This document shows, piece after piece, positions 52,301 to 61,818 of a stretch of 61,891 nucleotides of DNA. The position numbers and the translations under genes are program-made. The notes beneath the pieces are model-generated. The model saw only the letters and a list, made by a program, of their open reading frames with translations. It was not told where the DNA came from and did not search any database. The first letter of the stretch is position 1, and each line of letters starts with the position of its first letter. Source of the stretch: Bacteroidales bacterium (GTDB taxonomy: Bacteria; Bacteroidota; Bacteroidia; Bacteroidales; P3); NCBI GenBank assembly GCA_009783885.1, contig WRCN01000011.1:1-61891 (forward strand), read 5' to 3'.

Positions 52301-55300
52301 TGGTTTGCTGATACAGCGTGAATCGGTAGCCGTGTACTCTTGATTCAAAGTTCGGAATTGCCGCAACTGTCAGTTCAGTCAACGAACAAACCGTGTCGCT
52401 TGGAATAAAATCATAGCCGACAGCAATACCATCTAATTCCGGTAACGGAGCAGGCTCAATCACATTCACCTTCGGAACTCTATTTTCCAAAGGCTGGAAA
52501 CAATATTTTCCGGTTGTTGATACCACGTTAAGAGTGCCCAACGTTTGTCCAACCACAAAATTTACGCATTCCTGAGTGTTATCACCTACAAATTGCCAAG
52601 TTGGGTCGCTGCTTGCCGACCAATACCAACGATAACCGAATGGTAAATCATTATCCGGAGCATTAAGAGGATAAACATGACAAGCCCTTCTTGTATCACC
52701 GGAGCAATTAGAAAAACCGCCGGAAATTGAAATTCTCCAGTCAGAAGGTGCTTGAACCGTATCCACCGAAACCAACTGAATTTTCAATGTGTCTCCAACT
52801 ACATCATTTCCAAACATATCTACACAACCTGTTCGCACACCAGCAACACCAACCCACATATTACGACGTTTGGCACCGGAAGCAACACGAATGTGGTCGT
52901 TTGCAATGCTGCCTGTAGTGAAAAGTGTAGTGTCGAGTGTAACATCGTCGTCTAAAATCATCCATTCAAATTTTTCAAAATCGGTTAACTCCGAATCTTT
53001 GAGATTGGGCACGACTCTCCAAGAAAAATTTTCCCACGTACATAGAGTATCCAACACGTACAACATCTGGCCGCTTGACCACACTTCACGTCCCCATCCG
53101 GCAAAATTTACCAAACTCGGCGCAAAAGCTGCTCGTCTCACTTCAACAATTGTAGAGTCGACAGAACGCGTATCCGGACTGCAATTGTTTCTGGGCGTTA
53201 CCGCCAACACTCCGGTGTCTGTTACGCTCAATCTGAATTCATACGCATCGTAGATCGTGGTTTCAAAAATCGTATTGGATCCATTATTTTGTGTTAGCGT
53301 CCAAATGAGGTGGTCGGCATGTTGAAAAATGCTGTTAGGGCCGGACGTGTCTATTGCGAAGATAAATTCTTCACCAAAACAAAACGTGTCTTTAAACGCT
53401 GAAAATACCGGTATAGCGGTGTTCGGAATCACTTGTCCTGCTTCCAGCACAAATGGTAAACGACTTGGACCACATCGGTTACTCACCTCTACTTTGAGGT
53501 GCAAGGGTTTATAATTCTGATAAGGTTGTCCGCCTTGTAAAAAGAATTTCAACGTGTCAGCAACTTCCATGCCAAGCTGAAAATCGTAAACCGTCCAATA
53601 GTTAAATAACGTGTCGGCAGCAGGGTCGTACGCCCAAGCAGGGTTGTAATTTATCCAGGTAGGATTATTGAGGTTTCCGCTTGTGCTCCAATACCAAGTT
53701 ACCGATTCCACATCATTAGCCGGTAGATTGTTTACAAAAAGCCCCAAAATACTGTCTTCGCAAGGCTTTCTTTGAACTTGTCCAATCGGATTTAAGAACA
53801 TGTCGAAAATCATATTATTGTCTATCGCAATGGTATCCCAAACCCAAACAGGCCATGTCAACGTTCCGACCGGCTCGTGCTCTTCATCGCAAAGACTGTA
53901 TGCTTTTACAATAATCGTATCGGATACGTCTTGTTTTGTTGGTGCGGTTAGCACGGTTACGGTTTTCCCTATCGGCAGGTATGAGCCATCCGGCATTTGC
54001 CTAAATTCATTCGCGCTTAGTAACTCCCATTCCCTTGGAAGTGTCCAAGCGTAGAAGTTGTTGACTTCATGCAAGGTGTCGACTCCAACGGCTTTCACGC
54101 TGAGTTGAAGTTCTGTTCTTGCACAAACGGTATCGGCCCAACCGCCACCGGTTGTATCGGGCGCTTTGGGGTAGATGTGTGTGATCACCGGTATGCTGTC
54201 CCACCGTGCAGGGCGAATTGTGGGCAGCCCGTAATGTTCGGGCTGAAGATCGCAACCTAAAACTTTCCAACGGACTTCAACAAATCCGCTTCTCACTCCT
54301 GTTTCAACCTTGTAGTCTAACGAATTTGTATTCCCATCATTTCCATAAAACCATAAATGGCCTTGCGAAATCGTATCAAAATTAGGCCAGTTCTCTGTCC
54401 TTCCGAAAGGACGGGGAGGTAAAATTGTCCAATCATTCGGAAACCGTATATAAAAGTCCCCCAAAGTTCCACCCCCATCTATTAAACTGTCTTTTGAGAA
54501 TGGCAAGATGTAAGATACCGTTTCATCTTGACAAACCGTGTCCAAAAACTGTAGCCATTTGTTTTGGGGTAAGCGAAAATACTCAACAGGTCTGACTTGC
54601 GGTGAATATACACCTGTATTTCCTCCACACTGATTCACGGTGTGAAACGAAACTCGTCCGATATCCCGACCTACGGTAACTCTAAATTGCAAAAATTCGC
54701 CATCGGGTGTATGTGTGCCCGGATAACTTCTCCACGAACTTGGATGTGCACAAACAACACTGTGGCCCGGAGGTCGATATTTGTCTCCCGGAACCTGAAA
54801 AAAGATGTCGCCGCCTTCACAAAAGGTCTGATCTGCCATAACATCCCAACTTTGCCAAGATGCGGGAATTCCAGGTGTCAATGTATAGCGCACCGGAAGA
54901 GGCTCAGTAAACGTATCTCTCATGACATACGGTACAATTACCGGTTCACTAATTCCGCAAATCCCTTGAGCCGCAAACATTACAAAACCTTCCGGATCGG
55001 CATTATGGTTTATCGCAAAAATACTCACTTCAGTGCGATGAACGTTTCCTAAACTATTTTGGATAGAATCGAAACGGGCACCAATTGAACGCGGACGTCC
55101 GAAAACGCTGCCATCCGGAACATCTGTAGTCCAGCCGTGAAAAAATTCATAACCTATAGGACTTATCAACGTTCGTGTTGATCCAAACTGATCCCATACG
55201 CTCCGACTGGATACCAAACTATCATTGTCGTTGGTTAAAAGGTAACGTACACCGTAATATTCTCCCGGATTTACAATCGGTTGACCTGTACTATCCAATA

Positions 55301-57401
55301 GCGGATTCCAACAAATAGCAATTGTATCCATAAGTCGAGTTCCACAAATGTATTCATCGGGGTTTTCCGGGTCCGGAATGCAAGGCGTTATAGGTCGTGG
55401 AAATGGCCCGGCAAGGTCAAAAATTTGAGGTCGTAACGGCTTTTTTTGGACATCGAATTTGTGCATTCGAGCCCAATTTGTATCGTTTGGACTTGCAAAC
55501 TGTCCTTGAATCGAAATGTTAGATACATTTCGATGAAAACACTGATTGGCTCCAACAACATATTTGTAGTAAGGCGTGCTTTGCTCCTGTATCACATAAG
55601 TGGGATCACTGACTCGTACAAAACTACGAACTACAAGGGGTGGACCTGCTTGTGTACTTGTAGAATCCGAAAATCTTGGATAACCCGAAATCCCGGAAGT
55701 TGCACCACCATCAAACCTCGAAATGTTGAACGAATCTTTCAAACTTTGCAAATCCCAAAGTGTCTGAGTGCTTCTGCGATTGATCGCAAAATATGCTACC
55801 GTTTCGAGACAACTTGAATTCCATACATCTTCCACCAAAAAGTTATTGGTGGTCATTTTTGTAATTATAAAATCGTTCATGGGTTTGGTGGTATCCCATG
55901 CAGATCCGATGTTTCCGGTACTTATTGTATCGTTTTGAAAAAATCCGCTTGGTGTGGTTGGGTCGGGACAATTGAAACCAATCGCCGCAACCTTGATTTC
56001 AATTCCATCCCCTTGGTATCGTGCTGCAAGTTCGGCTCTGCGTTCCGGCGAGTGGGCTTTAATTCGGAAAATAGCACGGAATGTATTCGTATCGCTTCGT
56101 GCAATGTCGCCAAATCCGCCTCCGCCTCCGGGTCGAATCAATCCAGATTCCGGATCGGGCGGAGCCCAACGAGCAGGATTAACGCCTGCATCTGCTTGCC
56201 CCCACGACCCGGCTCCAACATACATGCGTTCAACTAATGCCGTATCATAAATCCAGATATACGATACGGACGTATCAGGCACATCGCCTATTTGAAAAAA
56301 CAAAAATCCTTGTGCAACTTGTGCTTGCTCAGGGCCTTGATTTCCTTCCAGAACAGTGGCCAAAAATCCATTATTGACCAAATTACTGTTAACGGATCGC
56401 AAACGACCATACGTTCCGCCCATATCCAAATAATTGACACAAACCGGAATATTCATTGAAGTCGGTTTCCAATATCCGCTTCCTTCTTTATTGGTATTGG
56501 GCACATCGGGATCATCGTTCCACCAAATCAATCGATAGATTTGATCTTGACGCCGGGCATACAGGTTTCTATCCGTTGTATCCAAAGGCGGATTGGCGTT
56601 GAGCTCTATTCCGCGATTGACTTCCCGCTCTTCTGTGGCAGGATTTATATCAATATTGCAAAACGCACGCTGAACAGTAACAGTGGTGTACTCAGGTTGA
56701 TAATTGAACACAGTGATAGATGAATACGAAGTCGTACCGACCAGTGAATCCAAATACGATGTATAGGTTTGGTCATTTAGAACTTCCCACTTGTAAGTTA
56801 AGTTCCCGTATGGCAAATTTGTACTGTTATCGGAATAATTTCGAGCGGTGAATGTAACCCTGTCGCCCTGACAAATCGGTAATGGATCAATAATAATCGC
56901 ATCCACTTTTGATGCTGCTGGCCACATGTAGAAAGACGCAGTGGCAATATGGGTTTGAACTCCTTGCCACGTAACTGTGAAATCTCCACCTATTTCGGCA
57001 TCACGTATAGCCGGATTGTAAGAAAGATTAAGAGTTAGAATCTCATAATCTCCGCTTATGATTGGTGGTATTGAGGAAAGCCAAAATGTAAACAAAGATC
57101 CTCCTGAGGGAAAGCTCCATGATGTGGAATTTGCCCAAGAAACAAAAGTAGGCTCGTTAGGTCGTTCGATAGCGATTTGAATCGTGTGCGTACTGAGGCC
57201 ATCTTTGTTCAAGCAAAATTGGTTATTAACAAACGACGCGCTGCTGGGAAGCGGACCTCCGGAAGTTAGTATGCCATAATTCACCACTTGCGCAAACCCT
57301 ACATTGCCAACCAAGAAGAGCCCTAATGTTAAATATCCTATCCGCAACGCTTTCGAGCGCCATAAAGCAGAAAAAAAACTATGTACAAATTGCATTTTCA
57401 T
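49329..57401 (-). CDS. Giant cell-surface protein with type B (gliding-motility) T9SS sorting domain
   Basis: 2690 residues. Signal peptide at about 15-38 (ALRIGYLTLGLFLVGNVGFAQ). The body is a chain of Ig/PKD-like beta domains with regular cysteines and repeated phrases such as CxxD(T)..Y.V, VCxxxxLTV and D(T)I.V.A.., and no catalytic motif I can name. The last 90 residues are the type B sorting domain: IPGAFTPVSGGVNKTFMEGVDEITILNRWGGIIYEA, then DGWDGRDQ......GDYFYIISI. SprB-like adhesins use this signal with a PorP/SprF partner, which follows directly. Probably a surface adhesin or sheath component. No large identical repeats were seen, so the domains have diverged. Confidence 0.9.
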   Translation of the reverse strand: MKMQFVHSFFSALWRSKALRIGYLTLGLFLVGNVGFAQVVNYGILTSGGPLPSSASFVNNQFCLNKDGLSTHTIQIAIERPNEPTFVSWANSTSWSFPSGGSLFTFWLSSIPPIISGDYEILTLNLSYNPAIRDAEIGGDFTVTWQGVQTHIATASFYMWPAASKVDAIIIDPLPICQGDRVTFTARNYSDNSTNLPYGNLTYKWEVLNDQTYTSYLDSLVGTTSYSSITVFNYQPEYTTVTVQRAFCNIDINPATEEREVNRGIELNANPPLDTTDRNLYARRQDQIYRLIWWNDDPDVPNTNKEGSGYWKPTSMNIPVCVNYLDMGGTYGRLRSVNSNLVNNGFLATVLEGNQGPEQAQVAQGFLFFQIGDVPDTSVSYIWIYDTALVERMYVGAGSWGQADAGVNPARWAPPDPESGLIRPGGGGGFGDIARSDTNTFRAIFRIKAHSPERRAELAARYQGDGIEIKVAAIGFNCPDPTTPSGFFQNDTISTGNIGSAWDTTKPMNDFIITKMTTNNFLVEDVWNSSCLETVAYFAINRRSTQTLWDLQSLKDSFNISRFDGGATSGISGYPRFSDSTSTQAGPPLVVRSFVRVSDPTYVIQEQSTPYYKYVVGANQCFHRNVSNISIQGQFASPNDTNWARMHKFDVQKKPLRPQIFDLAGPFPRPITPCIPDPENPDEYICGTRLMDTIAICWNPLLDSTGQPIVNPGEYYGVRYLLTNDNDSLVSSRSVWDQFGSTRTLISPIGYEFFHGWTTDVPDGSVFGRPRSIGARFDSIQNSLGNVHRTEVSIFAINHNADPEGFVMFAAQGICGISEPVIVPYVMRDTFTEPLPVRYTLTPGIPASWQSWDVMADQTFCEGGDIFFQVPGDKYRPPGHSVVCAHPSSWRSYPGTHTPDGEFLQFRVTVGRDIGRVSFHTVNQCGGNTGVYSPQVRPVEYFRLPQNKWLQFLDTVCQDETVSYILPFSKDSLIDGGGTLGDFYIRFPNDWTILPPRPFGRTENWPNFDTISQGHLWFYGNDGNTNSLDYKVETGVRSGFVEVRWKVLGCDLQPEHYGLPTIRPARWDSIPVITHIYPKAPDTTGGGWADTVCARTELQLSVKAVGVDTLHEVNNFYAWTLPREWELLSANEFRQMPDGSYLPIGKTVTVLTAPTKQDVSDTIIVKAYSLCDEEHEPVGTLTWPVWVWDTIAIDNNMIFDMFLNPIGQVQRKPCEDSILGLFVNNLPANDVESVTWYWSTSGNLNNPTWINYNPAWAYDPAADTLFNYWTVYDFQLGMEVADTLKFFLQGGQPYQNYKPLHLKVEVSNRCGPSRLPFVLEAGQVIPNTAIPVFSAFKDTFCFGEEFIFAIDTSGPNSIFQHADHLIWTLTQNNGSNTIFETTIYDAYEFRLSVTDTGVLAVTPRNNCSPDTRSVDSTIVEVRRAAFAPSLVNFAGWGREVWSSGQMLYVLDTLCTWENFSWRVVPNLKDSELTDFEKFEWMILDDDVTLDTTLFTTGSIANDHIRVASGAKRRNMWVGVAGVRTGCVDMFGNDVVGDTLKIQLVSVDTVQAPSDWRISISGGFSNCSGDTRRACHVYPLNAPDNDLPFGYRWYWSASSDPTWQFVGDNTQECVNFVVGQTLGTLNVVSTTGKYCFQPLENRVPKVNVIEPAPLPELDGIAVGYDFIPSDTVCSLTELTVAAIPNFESRVHGYRFTLYQQTIDPRNFNVSPNFSMLLDVVQAENILTFEIEDWKYNKIVVEVRAIDSTTCERPQFSAPLRDTITILNSPRIALIGDMSPCIDSTIVYTVKRSDPYVTFELDYTKNETVIVTPIPPNLPDIIVVDFLQSSDPDRDSVQFIFSNIRGYCSHVDYPEWEGTQIYTIYADTMPTIEFEVFENKPLTCMNDTLIITVEKYTDYNVYFNYDISTAAADTIRGWKMIYHSEIYDTVVLLAPIYRSGNSWVDTIRVSAVGSCGTSEAKIILAPVERRTTYENVFIQTNPSGGNICENSMLTASITSITAANPPMSSNTWIWWQCEDCPDQQLQTVEGTSIYDDIIKFIVPKGNSQDSITLSVRFYDTASTCGWSIPITLSVPVQNQPAIPELVQNPWPCKHVEPFGLSLKFDRWTTIFRWDTIGLGYAPEYSIDTTRPLNDSIYFPNVGVDPFRLRVTAENSCGFKQAIFTITPADSIKPLLDATLDDFIADMRFCSGNTVIGKLKVDPQYVNTLPTFIWTFPNDWIITDNYIDQTDTTNVVVFIPGIESGTISVYANSGTGCGATHTIYSLEVEPAIVLRSVYQSADTTVYKDTDVFFYIESVQSIGQATPSDLSHAIDWIPIGLSWAENRFNLSENGDTAHLKIAYVPIETFVAQVTEVSENLIGQACITRDTIYLVVEGSYSFTVIHWDSVCSNSEFEMTIEHRGGEVGKYRQEWFTFNPVTGRHELIGTSPEIPDIIFGNEEIKYYFVTGFNNVQVNPEGTEFEWISITDTFRIKAIPPLTATLTNVDVIKIINGWQDQVVRTLSTVHDSVWLGEKLRFEAEITDGGYRPSGYPYLIYWDTETFSPTIFPRSDNSPIAFSDLIFNSQIFKLIVYDPNADACESRDSIFIDIRVLSGSSKDFGPIPGAFTPVSGGVNKTFMEGVDEITILNRWGGIIYEAKTTPNRQGKTGKDGWDGRDQKTNRMVDRGDYFYIISICNDDNCNTKSTKTGVVTVL

Positions 57402-57426
57402 AACTATTTTTCACATTTAAAATTAC

Positions 57427-57459
57427 TGCAAAAATACACAATTAAGTTTAAAAAAACAA
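57427..57459 (-). promoter_or_regulatory. Promoter of the giant T9SS cargo / PorP unit
   Basis: On the minus strand TTG (57459-57457), 20 nt, TATTTTTGCA (57436-57427), 25 nt before the ATG. Confidence 0.72.
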
Positions 57460-57518
57460 ATTTTGTTTTGTTTTTTGTTAACAAAAATTTTTTAACAACA
57501 AAAAAAATCTCCCAAATT

Positions 57519-57550
57519 TTGAAAATCCAATAATTTTTCGTAACTTTGCA
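57519..57550 (+). promoter_or_regulatory. Promoter of the glycogen-synthase-like / DUF4270 / glmS cluster
   Basis: TTG (57519-57521), 19 nt, TAACTTTGCA (57541-57550), ATG at 57572. Confidence 0.75.
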
Positions 57551-57571
57551 GAAAGATATACCCTGACGATA

Positions 57572-58378
57572 ATGGATAAACCAAAAATCTTGTATGTAAG
57601 CCAAGAAATGGTTCCTTACACTAAGGACTCTCCGCTGGCTCTTGCAGCGCGACACTTGCCTCAGTTCGCACAAGAAAACCAAAGTGATATTCGTGTATTC
57701 ATGCCCAAATACGGAGTTATCAACGAGCGTCGAAATCAACTCCATGAAGTGATTCGCCTTTCGGGAATGAACATTGTGATCAATGATGTGGATTACCCGC
57801 TTATCATGAAAGTGGCATCATTGCTGCTTGCAAAAATGCAAATTTATTTTGTAGATAACGAAGATTTTTTCGGCAAAAAAGCTCATCTCGACAAAACCGG
57901 AAAGCCTTATGATGATACGGATACCAAACTGATCTTTTTTGCACGTGGTGTAGTCGAAACGACCTCTAAGTTAGGTTGGACGCCCGATTTGGTACACATT
58001 AAAGGTTGGTTCGCAAGCTTGTTGCCGCTTTATATTCGGAGGTTTTACAAAAACAATCCGAAGTACAAAGATGTGAAAATAATCATTTCTCTTTACAACG
58101 AAACGTTTAAAGGAAAAATCAATAAAAAATTGATCAACAAACTTAAGTTTGATAATATTCCGACAAAAGATTTGGCACGCTACGAAGATACGGCTTACAT
58201 TGCAATGATGAAAGCCGCTATTGATTTAGCCGATGGTGTCATTGTTGCCGAAGAAGGCGTTGATCCGGAACTTATTGCATACGCAAAAAAAACACGTAAG
58301 CCTGTTATGCCCTACAAAGGCGAAGAAACGTTTTTTTTTGACACAACTAATTTCTACACTAAAATTCTTTCAAAATAA
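57572..58378 (+). CDS. Short glycogen/starch synthase-like protein (GT5 N-terminal domain only)
   Basis: 268 residues. The start KPKILYVSQEMVPYTKDSPLALAARHLPQF corresponds to the GT5 N-terminal fold (usual K.GGLADV replaced by K.DSPLALA). IRVFMPKYGVINERRNQLHEVIRLSG and KLIFFARGVVETTSKLGWTPDLVHIKGWFASL match the family. The C-terminal Rossmann domain with the ADP-glucose site is missing: glycogen synthases are about 480 residues. The normal HxHxW is HIKGW here. This stand-alone half-protein next to DUF4270 and glmS recurs in Bacteroidota, so it is not a local pseudogene. Catalysis is doubtful; a regulatory or structural role is possible. Confidence 0.8.
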   Translation: MDKPKILYVSQEMVPYTKDSPLALAARHLPQFAQENQSDIRVFMPKYGVINERRNQLHEVIRLSGMNIVINDVDYPLIMKVASLLLAKMQIYFVDNEDFFGKKAHLDKTGKPYDDTDTKLIFFARGVVETTSKLGWTPDLVHIKGWFASLLPLYIRRFYKNNPKYKDVKIIISLYNETFKGKINKKLINKLKFDNIPTKDLARYEDTAYIAMMKAAIDLADGVIVAEEGVDPELIAYAKKTRKPVMPYKGEETFFFDTTNFYTKILSK

Positions 58379-58408
58379 GCACGAATTGCTACCTGTAAAA
58401 CTTTTAAC

Positions 58409-59896
58409 ATGACCATTTTTCATCGAATTAAACATAATTCTTTTTTTAGTTTTTTTATTCTTGTTTGCGTATTTTTTTTGGCATTACCGTCTTGTAAAAA
58501 AGATTTGGCTTCTGTCATCGGTTTAGGTATTCAACCTGAAAGTGAAAATATCTTTGCCGTGTTCGATGATACAACGGCTTGTCTTCGACTTGTTACCTAT
58601 ACCATAGCCGATGATTCTGCCGTAACCAGTGGACGTTCGGTCTATTCTTTGGGAAGCTACAACAGTGAGACGTTTGGAACACTCACCGTGAATTTAATTA
58701 CTCAGATGTACGATCCCAATCTTGTTACCCGTGATTCCGTAGTAAAAGACCCCGAAAGTATTGACTCTGTTTTTATATTTTTTCCTTATAGAGGCTCTTA
58801 TCCTTCTGAGAATGGCTTTCCTACAGATCCAATTAAGATAAGCATCGGCGAACTTTTAGATCCCGTACTTAGTAACCCTTCAACATTCGACAACCAATAC
58901 TATAGCAATCAGGATCGTGATCAAAATTCAGGTTCGGTGTTGCGAGATTATATTATCGAACCTTCTGCTTTTCGAGATTCGATCATAGACCCTTCAGATA
59001 CAAGCGGCCAAACCAAATTACCACTTCCGATTTTGAGAATTCCTCTCAACCATTTCGAAGGTAAAGAATATGCAAAAAAACTTTTGAAAGCCAGTAAAGA
59101 AGGTGCACAGGACACTACATCAGCAATAAACGCATTTTTGGAAGCGATTCCTGGACTGTATTTCGAGGCTCATCCCGAAACATCGCCCGGTCGTGGAAAT
59201 GTGGTCAGTTTCAATTTTATCAGTGAATATGGTGCTCCGGGTATCCGAATTTATTATCGCAACGAAGGTGATACGGTGTCTCGTCAAAGAGATTACTCAT
59301 TTTTTCCTTTTTGGGAAGGTGCTATGACTTACAACTACATCCATATAGATAACACGAAAGCCTCATCAGAACTTAACAGTCAGCTTAGAGCTCAGCTTGC
59401 CGGAGATTCGACTTCAGGTGAAGAGATGGTTTTTTTACAATCGTTTTATGGTTCCCTTGTTCGTGTAGAAATGCCCGATATTCGTGAGTTTGCAAAAACC
59501 GTTGGCAAGATTGCCTCTGATGGCAAGGTTGTTGATGGTAAAAATATCGTGATCAACCAAGCCTCTTTGGTGATCAATGTCAAACCCGAGGAGCGGTTTA
59601 ATCCGGCAACACATCTCAACATTTATCATCGCGTAGCTGCCGACACATTGGTTACCATACGCGATCACAGCACATTTATCGGCGGACAATTCAATGAAAA
59701 GAAGTCTGAATATCGTATCTTTCTCACTCGCCATATCCAAAATCTTTTGTTGGATACTCTTGCCCCAAACGTCCCTTTAACGCTCTTTTCAAGCACTCAG
59801 CACACGCTTCCGGATATTACAACTATTTATGGTCCTTCCATAGATAACGGAGATAGGCGTATGAGATTGGAAATAGTGTATTCTGTCTTACCGTAA
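58409..59896 (+). CDS. DUF4270 family lipoprotein
   Basis: 495 residues. Signal peptide with lipobox ALPSC (mature Cys about 28), then KKDLASVIGLGIQPESENIFAVFDDTTACLRLVTYTIADDSAVTSGRSVYSLGSYNSETFGT, which is the DUF4270 start (D...IG..IQP......DT.....T...DS..T......LG...D..FG). The rest is beta rich with an Arg/Lys-poor surface and ends FSSTQHTLPDITTIYGPSIDNGDRRMRLEIVYS. Function unknown, envelope-located. 30 nt after the GT5-like gene and 18 nt before glmS, so one operon. Confidence 0.88.
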   Translation: MTIFHRIKHNSFFSFFILVCVFFLALPSCKKDLASVIGLGIQPESENIFAVFDDTTACLRLVTYTIADDSAVTSGRSVYSLGSYNSETFGTLTVNLITQMYDPNLVTRDSVVKDPESIDSVFIFFPYRGSYPSENGFPTDPIKISIGELLDPVLSNPSTFDNQYYSNQDRDQNSGSVLRDYIIEPSAFRDSIIDPSDTSGQTKLPLPILRIPLNHFEGKEYAKKLLKASKEGAQDTTSAINAFLEAIPGLYFEAHPETSPGRGNVVSFNFISEYGAPGIRIYYRNEGDTVSRQRDYSFFPFWEGAMTYNYIHIDNTKASSELNSQLRAQLAGDSTSGEEMVFLQSFYGSLVRVEMPDIREFAKTVGKIASDGKVVDGKNIVINQASLVINVKPEERFNPATHLNIYHRVAADTLVTIRDHSTFIGGQFNEKKSEYRIFLTRHIQNLLLDTLAPNVPLTLFSSTQHTLPDITTIYGPSIDNGDRRMRLEIVYSVLP

Positions 59897-59914
59897 GAGC
59901 TAATAAATTAAAAT

Positions 59915-61759
59915 ATGTGTGGAATAGTTGCCTATATCGGGAAAAAACAAGCTTATCCGATTTTGATAAAAGGCTTAAAACGTTTAGAATATCGCGGATA
60001 TGACAGCGCTGGAGTTGCTTTAATTAATGATAACCACAAACTCAGTGTTTACAAAACTAAAGGAAAAGTTGCCGATTTGGAACATTTTGTCAACGATAAA
60101 AATATTTCAGGAACTATCGGAATTGCCCACACACGTTGGGCTACACACGGCGAACCAAATGATAAAAACGCACATCCGCACTTTTCCGAAAACGAATGTT
60201 TAGCGCTTATTCACAACGGAATTATTGAAAATTACAGTGTTCTCAAAGAGGAGCTAATGTCGCGTGGACGTACATTTCAGAGCGACACAGATACGGAAGT
60301 TTTAGTGCAGCTCATCGACTATATCAAAGTTAATGAAAAAACAGATTTGGTACGAGCCGTTCAATTAGCATTGTCTCAGGTTACCGGCGCTTATGCAATT
60401 GCGATTTTGAGCAAAGACAATCCAGATATGTTAATTGCTGCTCGTAAAGGAAGTCCTTTGGTGGTAGGTGTTGGCGAAGATGAGTTTTTGCTTGGATCAG
60501 ATGCATCGCCGATTGTTGAATACACCAAAGATGTCATATATCTCAACGATGAGGAAATAGTGGTCTTAGAACGTGGCAAAAAAATAAAAATTACCAATCT
60601 CAAAAATGTCAAAAAAACACCTCGCATACAAACGCTTGAAATGAGTTTGGAAGCCTTGGAAAAAGGCGATTTTCCGCATTTCATGCTGAAAGAAATTTTC
60701 GAACAACCGAAAACATTACGCGACAGTATGCGCGGACGAATTTCGACAGATCTCACGCAAGTTGCCCTTTCGGGAATTATCGACAACAAAGATAAGTTCA
60801 TAAACGCTCGTCGAATTTTAATTGTGGCCTGCGGAACATCCTGGCACGCAGGGCTTATTGGCGAATACATTATTGAAGAATTGACGCGAATTCCCGTTGA
60901 GGTAGAATATGCGTCCGAATTTCGTTATCGCAATCCGATCATCTACAAAGATGATGTAGTGATTGCCATTTCGCAATCGGGCGAAACTGCGGATACACTT
61001 GCTGCGATTGAGTTGGCGAAAAAAGCCGGTGCTTTTGTGTATGGAATTTGTAACGTTGTAGGTTCGTCTATTCCACGTTTGACGGATAGCGGAACATATA
61101 TGCATGCAGGTCCCGAAATAGGCGTGGCGTCTACAAAAGCATTCACTGCGCAAGTTACAGCACTGATATTAGTTGGTTTGGTTTTAGCCAAAGAAATGAA
61201 AACCATTAGCGACAAACGTTATTTGGACATCATCAAAGATCTTTCAGAAATGCCTGAAAAGATTGAGGAAACCTTAAAGTTGAACGAACAGATCAAAGAT
61301 TTTTCCAAGATATTTACCTACTCGAAAAATTTTCTGTATCTCGGTCGCGGTTACAATTATCCGCTGGCTCTCGAAGGCGCGTTAAAACTCAAAGAAATTT
61401 CTTACATTCATGCCGAAGGTTATCCTGCTGCAGAAATGAAACATGGTCCGATTGCTTTGGTTGATGAGGAAATGCCGGTGGTGGTGATTGCAACAAACAA
61501 GGGTCATTACGATAAAATCGTGAGTAATATTCAGGAAGTAAAAGCGCGTAAAGCCCGCATCATTTCTATTGTTACGAAAGGCGATACAACCGTGAAAAAC
61601 ATATCGGATTTTTGTATTGAAATTCCCGAAACGGAGGAAATGCTCGTACCGATTTTAGCCTGTATTCCGTTGCAATTATTGGCGTATCATATTGCTACTT
61701 TGAAAGGTTGTAACGTTGACCAGCCGCGAAATTTGGCGAAATCTGTTACGGTGGAGTAA
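59915..61759 (+). CDS. glmS: Glutamine--fructose-6-phosphate aminotransferase (isomerizing)
   Basis: 614 residues, full length. The N-terminal class II glutaminase domain starts MCGIVAYIGKKQAYPIL with Cys2 as nucleophile, then LKRLEYRGYDSAG, HTRWATHGEPNDKNAHPH, and HNGIIENY. Two SIS domains follow (CGTSWHAGLIGEYIIEELTRIPVEVEYASEFRYR, ISQSGETADTLAA, LGRGYNYPLALEGALKLKEISYIHAEGYPAAEMKHGPIAL). The C-terminus is NVDQPRNLAKSVTVE. It makes glucosamine-6-phosphate for peptidoglycan and LPS. No glmS ribozyme is visible upstream, where only 18 nt separate it from DUF4270. Confidence 0.97.
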   Translation: MCGIVAYIGKKQAYPILIKGLKRLEYRGYDSAGVALINDNHKLSVYKTKGKVADLEHFVNDKNISGTIGIAHTRWATHGEPNDKNAHPHFSENECLALIHNGIIENYSVLKEELMSRGRTFQSDTDTEVLVQLIDYIKVNEKTDLVRAVQLALSQVTGAYAIAILSKDNPDMLIAARKGSPLVVGVGEDEFLLGSDASPIVEYTKDVIYLNDEEIVVLERGKKIKITNLKNVKKTPRIQTLEMSLEALEKGDFPHFMLKEIFEQPKTLRDSMRGRISTDLTQVALSGIIDNKDKFINARRILIVACGTSWHAGLIGEYIIEELTRIPVEVEYASEFRYRNPIIYKDDVVIAISQSGETADTLAAIELAKKAGAFVYGICNVVGSSIPRLTDSGTYMHAGPEIGVASTKAFTAQVTALILVGLVLAKEMKTISDKRYLDIIKDLSEMPEKIEETLKLNEQIKDFSKIFTYSKNFLYLGRGYNYPLALEGALKLKEISYIHAEGYPAAEMKHGPIALVDEEMPVVVIATNKGHYDKIVSNIQEVKARKARIISIVTKGDTTVKNISDFCIEIPETEEMLVPILACIPLQLLAYHIATLKGCNVDQPRNLAKSVTVE

Positions 61760-61818
61760 GGGCGGGGTCAATGTCGTTCAGTTAAGAGATAAACACATGA
61801 TTGTTAACAACTAAAATA

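Noticed and set aside
57954..57971. GTAGTCGAAACGACCTCT in the GT5-like gene, identical over 18 nt to part of the family A repeat at 36201-36216.
   Set aside because: The encoded GVVETTSKLGW lies where normal family members have a similar GVLETVKKLGW segment, and there is no inverted partner copy. Chance or conversion cannot be told apart, so I did not call an insertion.
59897..59914. glmS ribozyme upstream of glmS.
   Set aside because: Only 18 nt separate glmS from the DUF4270 gene, too short for the ribozyme, which is also not typical of this phylum.
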